Part shown: piece after piece, positions 15,748 to 23,220 of the stretch
Layout: the number at the start of each line of letters is the position of its first letter
Numbering within the stretch: position 1 is the stretch's first letter
NCBI GenBank assembly: GCA_029561145.1
Contig: JAKQJM010000086.1
Coordinates: forward strand, 1-41,465
DNA: 41,465 nucleotides
Reading direction: 5' to 3'
Source of the DNA: Pseudomonadota bacterium
GTDB taxonomy: Bacteria; Pseudomonadota; Gammaproteobacteria; Xanthomonadales; Rhodanobacteraceae
Notes under the pieces: generated by a model
Databases searched by the model: none
What the model was told of the DNA's origin: nothing
What the model saw: only the letters and a program-made list of their open reading frames with translations
Position numbers and translations under genes: made by a program

Positions 15748-17237
15748 GCGAAGCCGCGCGCAGCGAAGCGCGCCCGGCCCGCCCGGGATTCGGATTTGCG
15801 CGTCGGCACGGGGCGACCCTGACCGCCTGGCAGGCCGATTGCGCCCAGATTGCCTGTCGCCAGGGCGTTCGCCCCGAAGTGCTGGCCGAGCTGCGTCGCC
15901 ACCTCGGTGTCGAGCTCGAACTGACCGCCTACGAGCCCGCGGCGTTCGATCGCCTGCTGCGCGATCTCTACGAGCAGGGCGATGACGCGCGCGCGATGGT
16001 TTCCGATTTCGACGAGCGCCTCGACCTGAAGGCCCTTGCCGATGAATTGCCGGAACCGGAAGACCTGCTCGAAAGCGAGGACGATGCACCGATCATCCGC
16101 CTGATCAATGCGCTGCTTACCGAGGCCGTCAAGGAGGGCGCTTCGGATATCCACATCGAGCCGTTCGAGAGCCGGCTCGTGGTGCGTTTCCGCATCGACG
16201 GCATGCTGCGCGAGGTGCTGGCGCCGCAGAAGGGCATCGCCAATGCGGTGGTCAGCCGCATCAAGGTGATGGCCAAGCTCGATATTGCCGAGAAACGCCT
16301 GCCACAGGATGGTCGCATCGGCTTGCGCATCGCCGGGCGGCCGGTCGACGTGCGTGTCTCGACGATTCCGGCCGGACACGGCGAGCGCGTGGTCCTGCGC
16401 CTGCTCGACAAGCAGGCGGGACGCCTCGACCTGGTCCAGCTCGGCATGGATACGCCGACGCGCATGCGCCTCGAGGCGATGATCGCGCGACCGCACGGCA
16501 TCCTGCTTGTGACCGGACCGACCGGCTCGGGCAAGACGACGACGCTCTACGGCGCCTTGCTCAAGCTCAACGATTCCTCGCGCAACATCATGACGGTCGA
16601 GGATCCGATCGAGTACTACATCGACGGCATCGGCCAGACCCAGGTCAATACGCGTGTCGACATGACATTCGCGCGCGGATTGCGCGCGATCCTGCGCCAG
16701 GATCCCGACGTCGTCATGGTCGGCGAGATCCGCGATCTCGATACGGCCGAGACCGCGGTACAGGCGTCGCTGACCGGTCATCTGGTGCTGTCGACACTGC
16801 ACACGAATTCCGCCGTGGGTGCGGTTGCGCGCTTGCGCGACATGGGTGTCGAACCGTTCCTGCTGTCATCAAGCCTGGTCGGCGTGCTCGCCCAGCGCCT
16901 CGTGCGCAGCCTCGACCCGGCAACGCGCGAGTCCTATCAGGCCACGCCGGCGGAACTCGCCGCGTTTGGCCAGCCGGTTGATGCGCAGGTGACCCTGTAT
17001 CGCCCGAGGAGCGACCTCGGCAGCCGTCACGCCGGCTACAAGGGCCGCGCCGGCATCTACGAACTGGTGCCAGTCGATGACGCGATGCGCCGCCTGATCC
17101 ACGAAGGTGCTTCCGAATCCGATCTTGAGCGTCACGCGCGCGCTGGCGCGCCGAGCATCCTCGAAGACGGCTGGAACAAATGCCTGGCCGGCATCACGAC
17201 AACCGAGGAAGTCCTTCGCGTGACCCGCGAGGACTAG
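15744..17237 (+). CDS. gspE: Type II secretion ATPase GspE, lacking the tetracysteine zinc motif
   Basis: This 497-residue cytoplasmic ATPase powers pseudopilus assembly. The N1E-like region is followed by EGASDIHIEPFESRLVVRFRID.., Walker A GPTGSGKTTT (258-267), Asp box TVEDPIEY (284-291), Walker B RQDPDVVMVGEIRD (about 318-331) and His box TGHLVLSTLHTN (344-355). The zinc-binding loop of most GspE proteins (CxxC...CxxC after AQRLVR) is replaced here by SLDPATRESYQATPAELAAF with no cysteines. I recall this loss as a trait of Xanthomonas XpsE too. It is coupled to gspD by a 4-base overlap. No gspF follows. Confidence 0.93.
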   Translation: MSEAARSEARPARPGFGFARRHGATLTAWQADCAQIACRQGVRPEVLAELRRHLGVELELTAYEPAAFDRLLRDLYEQGDDARAMVSDFDERLDLKALADELPEPEDLLESEDDAPIIRLINALLTEAVKEGASDIHIEPFESRLVVRFRIDGMLREVLAPQKGIANAVVSRIKVMAKLDIAEKRLPQDGRIGLRIAGRPVDVRVSTIPAGHGERVVLRLLDKQAGRLDLVQLGMDTPTRMRLEAMIARPHGILLVTGPTGSGKTTTLYGALLKLNDSSRNIMTVEDPIEYYIDGIGQTQVNTRVDMTFARGLRAILRQDPDVVMVGEIRDLDTAETAVQASLTGHLVLSTLHTNSAVGAVARLRDMGVEPFLLSSSLVGVLAQRLVRSLDPATRESYQATPAELAAFGQPVDAQVTLYRPRSDLGSRHAGYKGRAGIYELVPVDDAMRRLIHEGASESDLERHARAGAPSILEDGWNKCLAGITTTEEVLRVTRED

Positions 17238-17321
17238 CAGGTTCGGAGCGTTGCTCCGGATGCGCGAGCCGCACGCGATCACTGCGCGCGGTTCGCGATC
17301 CTCGCGGATTCCCGGCTTCGA

Positions 17322-17996
17322 TCAGGAACGCTTGCCGAACCCACCGAGCAAGCCGGCTCCGGCCTGGAGCATTTCGCCCATGCTGACCTGGCCATCGCCG
17401 TCACTGTCGAGCACACCACTGAGAAGTCCGCCGACACCGCTTTGCTGCAGTCGATGCTGTTCCTGGCCGAGCACGCCGCTCAGCGCGTTCGCATCAAGGC
17501 CTTGCTTGCGCGTCATGTTGCCGAGCGCCGCCATCACCATTGGGGCGAGCATGGCGAGCAGTTGCGAGGCGCCCGCGCCGCCCAGTCCGCTGGTCTGCCC
17601 CAGTCCCTGGGCGGCCTGATCGCGGCGTCCGCCAAAGATATGGCCAAGGATCGCTCCACCGATCCCGGATCCGGACTGACCGGCCGAACCGCCGCCGAGG
17701 ACCGAGCCGAGCACGTCGCCGAGCCCGCCACCTCCGCTGCTGGCGCCACCACCGCCGAGGACCGAACCGAGCAGGCCGCCGATATCGATCCCGGAGTGAT
17801 CGCGCTCGAGCGCGGAATGCAGCGCCGCGGCTCCTTGCGGGGAGGTCGCATTGCGCGCAAGCCCGCCCATCAGCAAGGGCAAAGCCTGTTGCACGGCATC
17901 GCTGGCCTGGGACGGATCGATACCCAGTTGCTGCGCGATCGATTCGATATGCGATTGATCGAGCTGCGCAAAAACACTGGAAGTCAGGTCGCTCAT
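17322..17996 (-). CDS. DUF937/YidB-like protein with C-terminal EF-hand-like loop
   Basis: This 224-residue protein begins with a helical region typical of DUF937/YidB proteins (IAQQLGIDPSQASDAVQQALPLLMGGLARNA), continues with Gly/Ser-rich low-complexity repeats (GGLLGSVLGGGG, GLGDVLGSVLGGG), then a second helical block (LLAMLAPMVMAALGNM). Near the C-terminus is LDSDGDGQVSMGEML, which fits the D-x-D-G-D-G-x-x-x-x-x-E calcium loop of a single EF hand. No signal peptide is seen. The start at 17996 has GGAG seven bases upstream. It converges on gspE. Biochemical function is unknown. Confidence 0.8.
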   Translation of the reverse strand: MSDLTSSVFAQLDQSHIESIAQQLGIDPSQASDAVQQALPLLMGGLARNATSPQGAAALHSALERDHSGIDIGGLLGSVLGGGGASSGGGGLGDVLGSVLGGGSAGQSGSGIGGAILGHIFGGRRDQAAQGLGQTSGLGGAGASQLLAMLAPMVMAALGNMTRKQGLDANALSGVLGQEQHRLQQSGVGGLLSGVLDSDGDGQVSMGEMLQAGAGLLGGFGKRS

Positions 17997-18160
17997 GGGA
18001 TGCTCCGGAGGGGGTAGGGATGCCACGCTATCACGCGCTGCGGCAGCTGCAATGACCACACGGGCGGAATCGGTGAAACTTCGTGAAACCGGTCCGGTGC
18101 AAGAGGGTGGCGCGCTACGCTGCCTGTCCTGGCACGGCACGATGGAGGGTCATTGCCGCA

Positions 18161-18514
18161 ATGATCGACGCCGATTCCCGTCTTGAGGCCCTGCATGCGC
18201 GCTATCGCTCATCGTTGCCTGGCAAGCGCGCGAGTCTCGAACTGGCCTGGCGTGCGTTGCGCACTGATCCGAACGGCTCGGAAAAATTCGAAGCGCTGCG
18301 ACGGCTGATCCACCGCCTTGCCGGATCGGCTCCGACCTACGGTCTTGTCGAAGTGGGTCGGGCCGCGGTCCGGGCCAACGCCGTGCTGGACAAGTCGCGC
18401 AGCGCCTTCGACGGAAACACGCAAGCGGCTCGAGCGGCGTCGCTCGCGCAGGTGAGCGTCCAGATCGAGAGACTTCTGCAGGTTCTCGATGAGGAAACGC
18501 CCGGTGGCTCCTGA
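18161..18514 (+). CDS. Orphan histidine phosphotransfer (Hpt) domain protein
   Basis: This is a 117-residue all-helical protein with LIHRLAGSAPTYGLVEVGRAA (residues about 48-68), matching the Hpt pattern H-x-L-x-G-S-[AS]-x-x-[FYL]-G, with the phospho-accepting His near residue 50. Hpt proteins relay phosphate between hybrid kinases and response regulators. No kinase or receiver gene is adjacent, so the partners are unknown. The start at 18161 (MIDADSRLEAL) is chosen by domain boundaries; GGAGGG lies 11 bases upstream, slightly far. A longer in-frame start at 18083 is less likely. Confidence 0.75.
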   Translation: MIDADSRLEALHARYRSSLPGKRASLELAWRALRTDPNGSEKFEALRRLIHRLAGSAPTYGLVEVGRAAVRANAVLDKSRSAFDGNTQAARAASLAQVSVQIERLLQVLDEETPGGS

Positions 18515-18561
18515 ATCGCGCGCGTTCCGGGCGATATTCGCCCGTGCGCGTGATGCGTCAA

Positions 18562-18590
18562 TTGGCATGACCAGAATGGAGCGTTATCCT
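18562..18590 (+). promoter_or_regulatory. Sigma-70-like promoter of the arginase gene
   Basis: TTGGCA at 18562-18567 and TATCCT at 18585-18590 are separated by 17 bases, the ideal spacing. Transcription would begin near 18597, about 23 bases before the arginase ATG. No operator was recognised. Confidence 0.55.
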
Positions 18591-18619
18591 TCGCGCCCTC
18601 GTTCCCGGTAGTCAAGGTC

Positions 18620-19540
18620 ATGCCACGCATCGTCCCGATTTCCCTCATAGGTGCGCCGACCGACATTGGTGCCGGCCATCGCGGCGCATCCATGGGTCCC
18701 GAGGCACTGCGCGTGGCGGGCATCGGCGAAGCCCTTGCCCAGCGTGGATGCGAGGTCGTTGATCGCGGCAATCTGACCGGCCCGATGAATCCCTGGATCG
18801 GACCGCGTGACGGCTACCGCCATCTCGACGAGGTGGTGACCTGGAATCTATCGGTCATGCAGGCGGTGGCTGCGGAGTTGCGCCAGGATCGCGTGCCTGT
18901 CCTGCTCGGTGGCGATCATTGCCTGGCGGTCGGATCGATCACTGCGGTCGCCCAGCATTGCCGCGAACGTGGCAAGCGACTGCTCGTGCTCTGGCTCGAT
19001 GCGCACGCCGACTACAACACGAGCGCAGTAACGCCGTCCGGCAACATCCACGGCATGCCGGTCGCCTGTCTTTGTGGGCTGGGACCGCGCGAGTTGACCG
19101 AACTCGGCGGCAGCGCGCCGGCGATAACGCCCGATTGCATCCGCCAGATCGGCATCCGTTCGGTGGACACGGGCGAGAAGAAACTCGTCCGCGACGCCGG
19201 TCTCGATATCTACGACATGCGCTATATCGACGAAATCGGCATGAAACGGGTCATGGAAGAGGCGCTGACCGATATCGACGAGAACACCCATGTCCACGTC
19301 AGTTTCGATGTCGATTTCCTCGATCCCGGCATTGCCCCGGGGGTCGGCACGACCATTCCAGGCGGCCCGAATTATCGCGAGGCGCAACTCTGCATGGAAA
19401 TGATTGCCGACCGTGCCAGCATCGGATCGCTCGACATCATGGAGCTTAATCCAGCGTTCGACGATCACAACCGGACCGCCGTGCTGGCCGTGGACTTGGT
19501 GGAAAGCCTGTTCGGCAAGAGCACCCTGATGCGCGATTGA
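18620..19540 (+). CDS. rocF: Arginase
   Basis: This 306-residue manganese enzyme hydrolyses L-arginine to ornithine and urea. Metal and active-site motifs are in order: GGDHC with His100, LDAHADYNT with Asp127, His129 and Asp131, HGMP (144-147), and SFDVDFLDP with Asp230 and Asp232. The GAPTDIGAGHRGASMGP start and GTTIPGGPNYREA stretch distinguish arginase from agmatinase. It stands alone, with its own promoter, between an orphan Hpt gene and a diguanylate cyclase. No urease or ornithine genes are in view. Confidence 0.95.
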   Translation: MPRIVPISLIGAPTDIGAGHRGASMGPEALRVAGIGEALAQRGCEVVDRGNLTGPMNPWIGPRDGYRHLDEVVTWNLSVMQAVAAELRQDRVPVLLGGDHCLAVGSITAVAQHCRERGKRLLVLWLDAHADYNTSAVTPSGNIHGMPVACLCGLGPRELTELGGSAPAITPDCIRQIGIRSVDTGEKKLVRDAGLDIYDMRYIDEIGMKRVMEEALTDIDENTHVHVSFDVDFLDPGIAPGVGTTIPGGPNYREAQLCMEMIADRASIGSLDIMELNPAFDDHNRTAVLAVDLVESLFGKSTLMRD

Positions 19541-19950
19541 TCCGCTTGACCTGCTGGCTGTCGCACGACGTGGGCATGCGCTGAACAATTCTGACAATCC
19601 GTGGCGACCGCAGTCGATCGGATGCGATGGCGAACGGCGCGATCGCGGCAATCCATCGAGCCACGCAGTCCATCCTGGCGCCGCGACGCCAAGCAAACAC
19701 GGGGATGGGGCGAGCCGATGCCGTTGATCCGGCTTCGCGATTGCGCATGGCACATTGATTGCTTGTTCATCCGCAGACACGTGCTGCTCCAGCGTATTGC
19801 ACTGCTCTGCAAAGGCTTCATCACTCGTGATCGATTCCTGCGGCCCCGTCAGGCCGGATCCGGTGACGAGCGAATCGCGGGACAGGGGGAATCGATGGCG
19901 GCACAAAGGGCATTCCTGCCTGTGTGCGTGGCACTGCTACAGGCATCCGG
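19541..19950. other. 410-bp intergenic region between arginase and the diguanylate cyclase
   Basis: No credible gene, terminator hairpin with U-tract, or recognisable promoter is seen. Short open frames run through it on both strands but lack ribosome sites and family resemblance. It contains an AT-richer patch around 19750-19830 where promoter elements for the downstream gene would be expected. Confidence 0.35.
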
Positions 19951-21468
19951 ATGTCTACCCGCAAACTCATCGACGTTGACCAGGTGCCGATGCTGACGCG
20001 TCTGATGGCTGCGCCACGAGCGGAGCGGCGCTGGCATCGGCTCGTAGTCGGCGCGGCCCTGCTCGCGACCGCTGTTGTCGCGGTGAACACGCACTTGATC
20101 CCGGTCCAGTTGCTCGCCTCGCTGCTGCTGGTCGCTGCGGCCGTCGGCTGGCTGCTGTGGCTGCGCCGTCCGGCTTTGCGCGACGGGGTCGGCGCCGATC
20201 CGCCGTTTGCCGACGCGCTTCCAGGCGTCGCATCGGAGGGCGACCTGCAGGGCGAAACCCTGTTCATCGCCACGCCAGTGGCCACGATACTCGTCGACTG
20301 CGAATCGCTTGCGATCGTCGCCGCGAATCCCGCCGCGGCCGCGCTGTACGGCCATGCGCCGGACACCCTGACCGGGCAGTCTTTCGGGTGCTTGCAGGAA
20401 GCATCGCCCGCAGCGGATACGCTCGCCGGGAAAGCGCCATGCAGCGGGTTGGCACGGCATCGACGCGCGGATGGCAGCACGATCTGGGTCGAGATCACGA
20501 TCCAGTCCGTGCGCCACCACCGGCGCAATGCATGGCTGGTCGCCATCGTCGATGTGTCCGCCAGCCATCGTCTGGCGAACGAGCTCGAAACCGCGGAGCG
20601 CAACTATCGTGAACTGGTCGAGCTCAGTCTCGGAATCATCTTCATCCACGATCTTGCCGGAAACCTGCTCATGGCGAATCCGGCGTTCGCCCGGTCGCTG
20701 GGGCATGACACCACCGACCTGACCGGGCGTTCCCTTGCCGACTTCGTCGTGCCGCGTCAGCACGATGCATTTTCGGACTACCTGCTCAATGCCATCCGCA
20801 ATGGCCAGGATCCGTGTGCCGTGCACATGCTCGGCCACGATCGCTCGGAGCGGGTGTGGGAATTCCGCAGCCAGGTTCGCGCCGGCGCTTCGGGAAGCCA
20901 GGAAGTGCTGTGCACTGCAATCGACATCACCGAACGTCGACGCAAGGAACAGCGTTTGCTCGAATCACAACGCAAGGATCCGCTCACGGGTTGCTACAAC
21001 CGGCGGCATCTCGATGTCTTCCAGGCCGACGCCGAACCTGGCGCGTCATGGGCCTGCATCGTGATCGACATCGATGCCCTCAAGCGCTACAACGATGCGC
21101 ACGGGCACGCGGCGGGCGATCAGGCGATCGTGCGCATGGCGCGTTTCCTCGAGCGCATGGTGCGCAAAGACGATTCGATCGTCCGGCTGGGTGGCGATGA
21201 ATTCGTCATACTGATGCGTCATTGTGATCAGTCGACGCTGGAATCCTTCGCGCTCCGGTTGCAGGCAGCATGCGCGACCCACGAGACGATTCCGTTCTCG
21301 TTCGGTTTCGCGATGCGCAAGAAGGACGAGGATCTCGAACAAACCATCCACCGTGCCGACCAGCAGATGATCGAGCGGCGCGTCATTGAACACAGCAGCA
21401 TCCGTCTGGACGAGAAACCGCTGGCGCGCCGGCCGGAGCGACGCCAACCGTTCCTGCGCGTCAAGTAA
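19951..21468 (+). CDS. Membrane-bound PAS-PAS-GGDEF diguanylate cyclase
   Basis: This 505-residue protein probably makes cyclic di-GMP. Two membrane helices (about 31-46 and 52-72) are followed by two PAS domains (about 100-205, with ANPAAAALYGHAPDTLTGQS, and 220-330, with MANPAFARSLGHDTTDLTGR), each ending in a PAC-like region (TAIDITERRRKEQ). The GGDEF domain starts at DPLTGCYNRRHLD; the active-site loop RLGGDEFVIL is intact. RKDD five residues before GGDEF is an intact product-inhibition I-site. No EAL domain is present. The ATG at 19951 has only a weak ACAGG upstream; a GTG at 19924 or an ATG at 19990 are alternatives. Confidence 0.88.
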   Translation: MSTRKLIDVDQVPMLTRLMAAPRAERRWHRLVVGAALLATAVVAVNTHLIPVQLLASLLLVAAAVGWLLWLRRPALRDGVGADPPFADALPGVASEGDLQGETLFIATPVATILVDCESLAIVAANPAAAALYGHAPDTLTGQSFGCLQEASPAADTLAGKAPCSGLARHRRADGSTIWVEITIQSVRHHRRNAWLVAIVDVSASHRLANELETAERNYRELVELSLGIIFIHDLAGNLLMANPAFARSLGHDTTDLTGRSLADFVVPRQHDAFSDYLLNAIRNGQDPCAVHMLGHDRSERVWEFRSQVRAGASGSQEVLCTAIDITERRRKEQRLLESQRKDPLTGCYNRRHLDVFQADAEPGASWACIVIDIDALKRYNDAHGHAAGDQAIVRMARFLERMVRKDDSIVRLGGDEFVILMRHCDQSTLESFALRLQAACATHETIPFSFGFAMRKKDEDLEQTIHRADQQMIERRVIEHSSIRLDEKPLARRPERRQPFLRVK

Positions 21469-21651
21469 CGAGGTCGTCCCGCCACCCTTGCGCTCGTGCG
21501 GCGCCTCGCCGCGACGACATCCTGTCGAGCGAGAACGGGTGTCGCAACGGCGACCGGAATCCTGTAGTCGATGGACAGGCTCGCGCTGTTCACCTGCGCA
21601 GGGAAATTCTCACCCACACGAGTGGCGGAAGAACCTGAAACGTGTTTCCGC

Positions 21652-23001
21652 TCATTGAAAGCCGTTGGCGAAGATCACGTCGCTCGTGAACAGGCAGCTC
21701 GGCGTGTTTGCGGCAACGCGCGCGCGGACCTGGGTGACATGGGTCGGATGGAACTGCAGGACGTTCTGGCCGCACACCGCGTTGCCGTTGACGTCAGTGA
21801 GCTGATTGCAATAGCTCATGATCGATCCTCGAGGTGCGCCCGGTCCTGAGGTCGGGCAACTCCGCGTGCCTGCATAGCAACCACTTCCGGCGTTCGAGCA
21901 TTGGTCGATCGTGTTCGTTGCGGTCGGATAGCTGCCGGTCGTCGCATTGCTGCAATGCGTGTGTGCTGCGCCGAAATTATGGCCGACCTCATGACCGACC
22001 AGCGTCGCGCTGAACGACACGGCGATCGCAGAGTTCGTGAAAACCTGGTTGGTACTGTAGCTGCCGCCGCTGCCCGATATCTGGCAGTAGGAATTGACCC
22101 AGGCGATGCCGGATGCCGAATTTCCGGTGGAGGCATTGCCGGACAACAGCATCGCAAAGGCGCGACTGACTGCACCGGCTCCACCGCTGTAATTGGCCTG
22201 CCAGTAATTTCCGAATTCAATCAGCATCGCTTCGCTGGCCGGCGTATTGGTATTTGGATAAGGATCCGAGGCCGGACGAAGGAAGGTGGTTCCCTGCAGC
22301 AACCGGACATCGAGATCGCGTTCGTACATGACGTTCATCTGGGCAAACAGATCGGCGATCCAGGCGGTCGCCTGGGTCGTGTTGCCGCTGAAGCGCTCGG
22401 TCATGAACGACACATCCGTATCAACCCCGACCGTGGCGAAACGCAGTGGACCACCCGCCATCTCGGCGGGGATCAGATGATCGAGTGAGTGGAACGGGGC
22501 GGACGGATTTGCCGGTGAATCGTCATTGGCCGGGTAGTCGAGCTTGATCCCCGGTGGAAGCGCGGCTTCGGCGCTGATCGCAGTGAACTGCCAGGCATTG
22601 CCGCTGCGCTCGCTGCGGAGTTCGAATGCGCCCGAACTGCCCGAACCTGCGCCATAGGGCGGCTCGACGAGATCCGGATCGAACGACAGCGCAACGCGCG
22701 TCACGCCGTCCTTGCTGTAACCGAGCAGGTGCACGCGAGGGCTGCGCGGAATCTCGTGTTCTCCTGCCGCATCGACGACGACGATGCGTGCATCGGGGGC
22801 ATACACCTCGATGCGTCGGAACGAGATTGGCGCGAGCAGACCCGGACCCGCAGGGAAATCCTTCACGTCGAGCTGCGCGCCGACGGGTGCGCGAGCGAGC
22901 GTGTTCAAAACCGAATCGCTTACGCTGGCTTGGCCAGGTGCAATCGCGAGGGCGTTCGGCAGTGCGAACAGGGAAAGCAGGAAAATGACAGGGCGAAGCA
23001 T
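21652..23001 (-). CDS. Secreted reprolysin-like zinc metallopeptidase with C-terminal IFANGFQ motif
   Basis: This 449-residue protein has a signal peptide (MLRPVIFLLSLFALPNALA) and a long propeptide-like region. The catalytic domain holds HEVGHNFGAAHTH near residue 335, the HExxHxxGxxH zinc site of metzincins, and a Met-turn RGSIMSYCNQ about 45 residues later. Several cysteines around CSNATTGS and CYAGTRSCP suggest disulfides. The protein ends in SDVIFANGFQ, a motif shared with three other secreted proteins in the window. The start at 23001 is chosen for the signal peptide. It is the last gene of a minus-strand protease cluster. Confidence 0.88.
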   Translation of the reverse strand: MLRPVIFLLSLFALPNALAIAPGQASVSDSVLNTLARAPVGAQLDVKDFPAGPGLLAPISFRRIEVYAPDARIVVVDAAGEHEIPRSPRVHLLGYSKDGVTRVALSFDPDLVEPPYGAGSGSSGAFELRSERSGNAWQFTAISAEAALPPGIKLDYPANDDSPANPSAPFHSLDHLIPAEMAGGPLRFATVGVDTDVSFMTERFSGNTTQATAWIADLFAQMNVMYERDLDVRLLQGTTFLRPASDPYPNTNTPASEAMLIEFGNYWQANYSGGAGAVSRAFAMLLSGNASTGNSASGIAWVNSYCQISGSGGSYSTNQVFTNSAIAVSFSATLVGHEVGHNFGAAHTHCSNATTGSYPTATNTIDQCSNAGSGCYAGTRSCPTSGPGAPRGSIMSYCNQLTDVNGNAVCGQNVLQFHPTHVTQVRARVAANTPSCLFTSDVIFANGFQ

Positions 23002-23173
23002 CGGCAGCTCACACGTGCGTTTCGATAGTGCGAAGCATGAGCGCTGGCAGGTCAAGAATTTGTGAAGTGGTCAGGTATTGGGAGAACGGGGAGCGAATCG
23101 TGCTGGCATGCGTGCGCCTCGCAGTGAGCGGCGTCGAAGCCGCACGCAGCGGGGTACTCCGTCCGACCCAAAA

Positions 23174-23195
23174 AGAAGGGCGCCTTGCGGCGCCC
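23174..23195 (-). terminator. Rho-independent terminator of the subtilase gene
   Basis: A perfect 9-bp stem AAGGGCGCC (23174-23182) with GGCGCCCTT (23187-23195) and a TTGC loop lies 25 bases past the subtilase stop. On the minus strand the stem is followed by CTTTTTGGG, a proper U-tract. It separates the subtilase from the downstream metallopeptidase gene, which must have its own promoter in 23002-23170. Confidence 0.85.
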
Positions 23196-23220
23196 TTCGA
23201 AGGAACGATTGAAATCAGGT

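Noticed and set aside
13255-16089. 944-residue minus-strand open frame opposite gspD/gspE
   Set aside because: It lies antisense to strongly supported gspD and gspE and has the Arg/Asp/His-rich composition of a shadow frame in GC-rich DNA.
21469-21651. Minus-strand frame (MGENFPAQ..) after the diguanylate cyclase
   Set aside because: Most of it overlaps the GGDEF coding sequence in antisense and there is no ribosome site or recognisable domain.
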